Assembly (NCBI GenBank): GCA_903835005.1
Contig: CAILLK010000013.1
Span: 24,418 to 88,417, forward strand
Source of the DNA: an uncultured Bacteroidota bacterium
GTDB taxonomy: Bacteria > Bacteroidota > Bacteroidia > Chitinophagales > Chitinophagaceae
Direction: 5' to 3'
DNA: 64,000 nucleotides
Shown here: piece by piece, positions 62,834-64,000 of the stretch
How positions within the stretch are numbered: position 1 is the first letter of the stretch
How the letters are laid out: each line of letters starts with the position of its first letter
The notes under the pieces: model-generated
The model's input: only the letters and a program-made list of their open reading frames with translations
Database searches by the model: none
What the model was told of the DNA's origin: nothing
Program-made: the position numbers and the translations under genes

Positions 62834-63880
62834 ATGGAAACACTCAGCATTTTTATTTTTAAAAGCATAGTAGTAAGCGGGGTGTTTACTGCCTGGTACA
62901 TGCTTGGTTTACGCGGTTACCGCCTGCATCATTACAATCGCTTCTTCCTGCTTTCATCCCTGCTGCTCAGTATCCTTATTCCCTTCCTCCACTTCCATTT
63001 TATTGATTTTTCACCGGTTGTATCAGAGCGGCTTACACCGGTATCATTATTTATTCAACAGGAGATCAGCCCGGCCCCTGGGGTAGCAGCAACACCAGTG
63101 GCCAGGATTGCTCAAACAAACTGGCAAATAATACTATTGATGATTATGGCTGCTTTGAGCCTAATATTATTGGTAAAATTGGCAATAAGGATAATTATTA
63201 TAAGGCGATTATGCAGACAATTTCCTATTACTCACTTTGGTGAAATAAATGTTGTTCAAACCAATCTGCCCAAAGCGCCTTTCGCCTTTTTCAATTATTT
63301 GTTCTGGAATAATTCAATTCAACTGGATGGCGAAATAGGTCAGTTAATATTCAGACATGAAGCTACGCATATTTTGCAAAGGCATACCTATGATAAGCTG
63401 TTATGTCAATTAGTAACCTGCCTTTTCTGGTTCAACCCTTTTTTCTGGATTATTCAGAAGGAGCTGAATCTGGTGCATGAATTTATTGCTGATGAGCATG
63501 CTGTAAAAGATCGGGACACCCGTGTTTTTGCAATGATGGTGCTTAAATCTTACAACAATGGAAGTCATCTGGTTCCTCAACATCATTTTTTCTCATCTAC
63601 TATAAAACGAAGATTAGCTATGCTCCAGAATATAGCCGAACCATCATTTGTGGTATTCAGAAGGTTTATGGTTTTACCCCTGATATCAATAGTTGTATTG
63701 GCTTTTTCCTGCAGCACAAAACAAGATGCAAATAATGTGCCGGAACCAGCAAAAAGAAAAATAGTAGTGCTGGTAGACCCTGCGCATGGAGGAACAGATG
63801 CCGGATCTCAATCTGATGGTCTGACTGAAAAGGATATCAGTCTGAAACTAGCCAGCAGGTTAAACCGTAACTTGGAATAA
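62834..63880 (+). CDS. M56 family (BlaR1-like) metallopeptidase with truncated amidase tail
   Basis: A 348-aa membrane protein. The N-terminal part has TM helices (FLLSSLLLSILIPFLHF, IILLMIMAALSLILLVKL) and the M56 zinc-protease motif HEATH within FRHEATHILQRHTYDKL, with a downstream Glu in NLVHEFIADEHAV. A further TM (PLISIVVLAFSCSTK) leads to IVVLVDPAHGGTDAGSQS and DGLTEKDISLKLASRL, the first 40 residues of an amidase_3 (N-acetylmuramoyl-L-alanine amidase) domain, then a stop. The amidase is far too short to work. A terminator follows immediately, so the end looks real. Confidence 0.88.
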   Translation: METLSIFIFKSIVVSGVFTAWYMLGLRGYRLHHYNRFFLLSSLLLSILIPFLHFHFIDFSPVVSERLTPVSLFIQQEISPAPGVAATPVARIAQTNWQIILLMIMAALSLILLVKLAIRIIIIRRLCRQFPITHFGEINVVQTNLPKAPFAFFNYLFWNNSIQLDGEIGQLIFRHEATHILQRHTYDKLLCQLVTCLFWFNPFFWIIQKELNLVHEFIADEHAVKDRDTRVFAMMVLKSYNNGSHLVPQHHFFSSTIKRRLAMLQNIAEPSFVVFRRFMVLPLISIVVLAFSCSTKQDANNVPEPAKRKIVVLVDPAHGGTDAGSQSDGLTEKDISLKLASRLNRNLE

Positions 63881-63905
63881 AATTACGTATTAGCTCAGAG
63901 AAAGT

Positions 63906-63936
63906 ACCGTCAATGTTAGGTTTGACGGTTTTTTTA
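63906..63936 (+). terminator. terminator of the BlaI/M56 operon
   Basis: ACCGTCAA and TTGACGGT form an 8-bp stem with an 8-base loop, followed by T8 (63929-63936). It lies 25 bases after the M56 stop codon. Confidence 0.85.
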
Positions 63937-63948
63937 TTGTACGTTTGT

Positions 63949-63966
63949 AATACGTAAATACGTATT
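63949..63966. repeat. inverted repeat AATACGTA-AA-TACGTATT before the last gene
   Basis: Two 8-base arms with a 2-base spacer, directly in front of an ATG at 63967. The same TACGTATTA occurs at 63884-63892. A TACGTTTG box (63940-63947) fits the -7 element, so this may be an operator or part of a mobile-element end. Confidence 0.45.
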
Positions 63967-64000
63967 ATGTCAAAAACAACATCAGCTCATCCTGAATGGG
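63967..64000 (+). CDS. start of a gene cut by the window end
   Basis: Eleven codons, MSKTTSAHPEW, run into the window edge. The -7-like box and inverted repeat directly upstream support a start here. The HPEW opening is reminiscent of some transposase N-termini (IS1634-like), but eleven residues are too few to assign it. Confidence 0.35.
   Translation, partial: MSKTTSAHPEW

Overview
The window looks like chromosomal DNA of a member of the Bacteroidota, most likely the Chitinophagaceae/Sphingobacteriia side of the phylum. Reasons: three very large secreted proteins end in the gliding-motility/type IX secretion C-terminal domain, and one sits beside a PorP/SprF outer-membrane protein. There is a type III glutamine synthetase, a UbiD-type menaquinone decarboxylase and many short-lipobox lipoproteins. 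Start codons generally lack a strong Shine-Dalgarno sequence, and several promoters fit the Bacteroidota pattern TTTG-N20-TAnnTTTG. I see no CRISPR array, rRNA or plasmid/phage backbone.

Left part (0-23 kb): a complete RND efflux operon (TolC-like, pump, adaptor) is followed on the minus strand by a compact sulfur-relay cluster. That cluster holds four rhodanese domains, two thioredoxin domains, a CoA-disulfide-reductase-like flavoprotein and small membrane proteins, with two paralogous Crp/Fnr regulators next to it. A DUF4142 lipoprotein with a frame-disrupting C8T8 tract comes next. Then follows a phosphate operon (porin, pstS, pstC, pstA, pstB, phoU) headed by four 11-bp-phased Pho-box-like repeats and closed by a hairpin terminator. 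A GNAT enzyme, a lipoprotein, an M28 peptidase and a tiny His-rich lipoprotein follow.

Middle (23-35 kb): ubiD-type decarboxylase, a NarL-type response regulator with its histidine kinase and a membrane protein, then an AT-rich accessory stretch with two unrecognised exported proteins. A 1.4-kb gene-poor gap contains two fused palindromes and degenerate repeats. After it come an orphan PhoB-type regulator, an alkyltransferase-like protein that lacks the reactive cysteine, and several small proteins.

Right part (35-64 kb): a surface-protein region contains an NHL beta-propeller, a 1778-aa Ig-repeat protein with PorP/SprF, a 1251-aa Ig-repeat protein and a 973-aa lectin/Ig/PKD protein, plus a thioredoxin-fold protein. 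It is followed by glutamine synthetase III (with a perfect 28-bp palindrome upstream), a phosphopantetheinyl transferase, hypothetical membrane proteins, shikimate dehydrogenase, a ComA-like phosphosulfolactate synthase and lpxB. The end holds a tRNA-like fragment, an intact tRNA-Ala(GGC), a GIY-YIG pseudogene with three in-frame stops, and a BlaI/BlaR1-type pair. The pair's promoter carries two 16-bp operators, and its sensor/protease ends in a truncated amidase domain.
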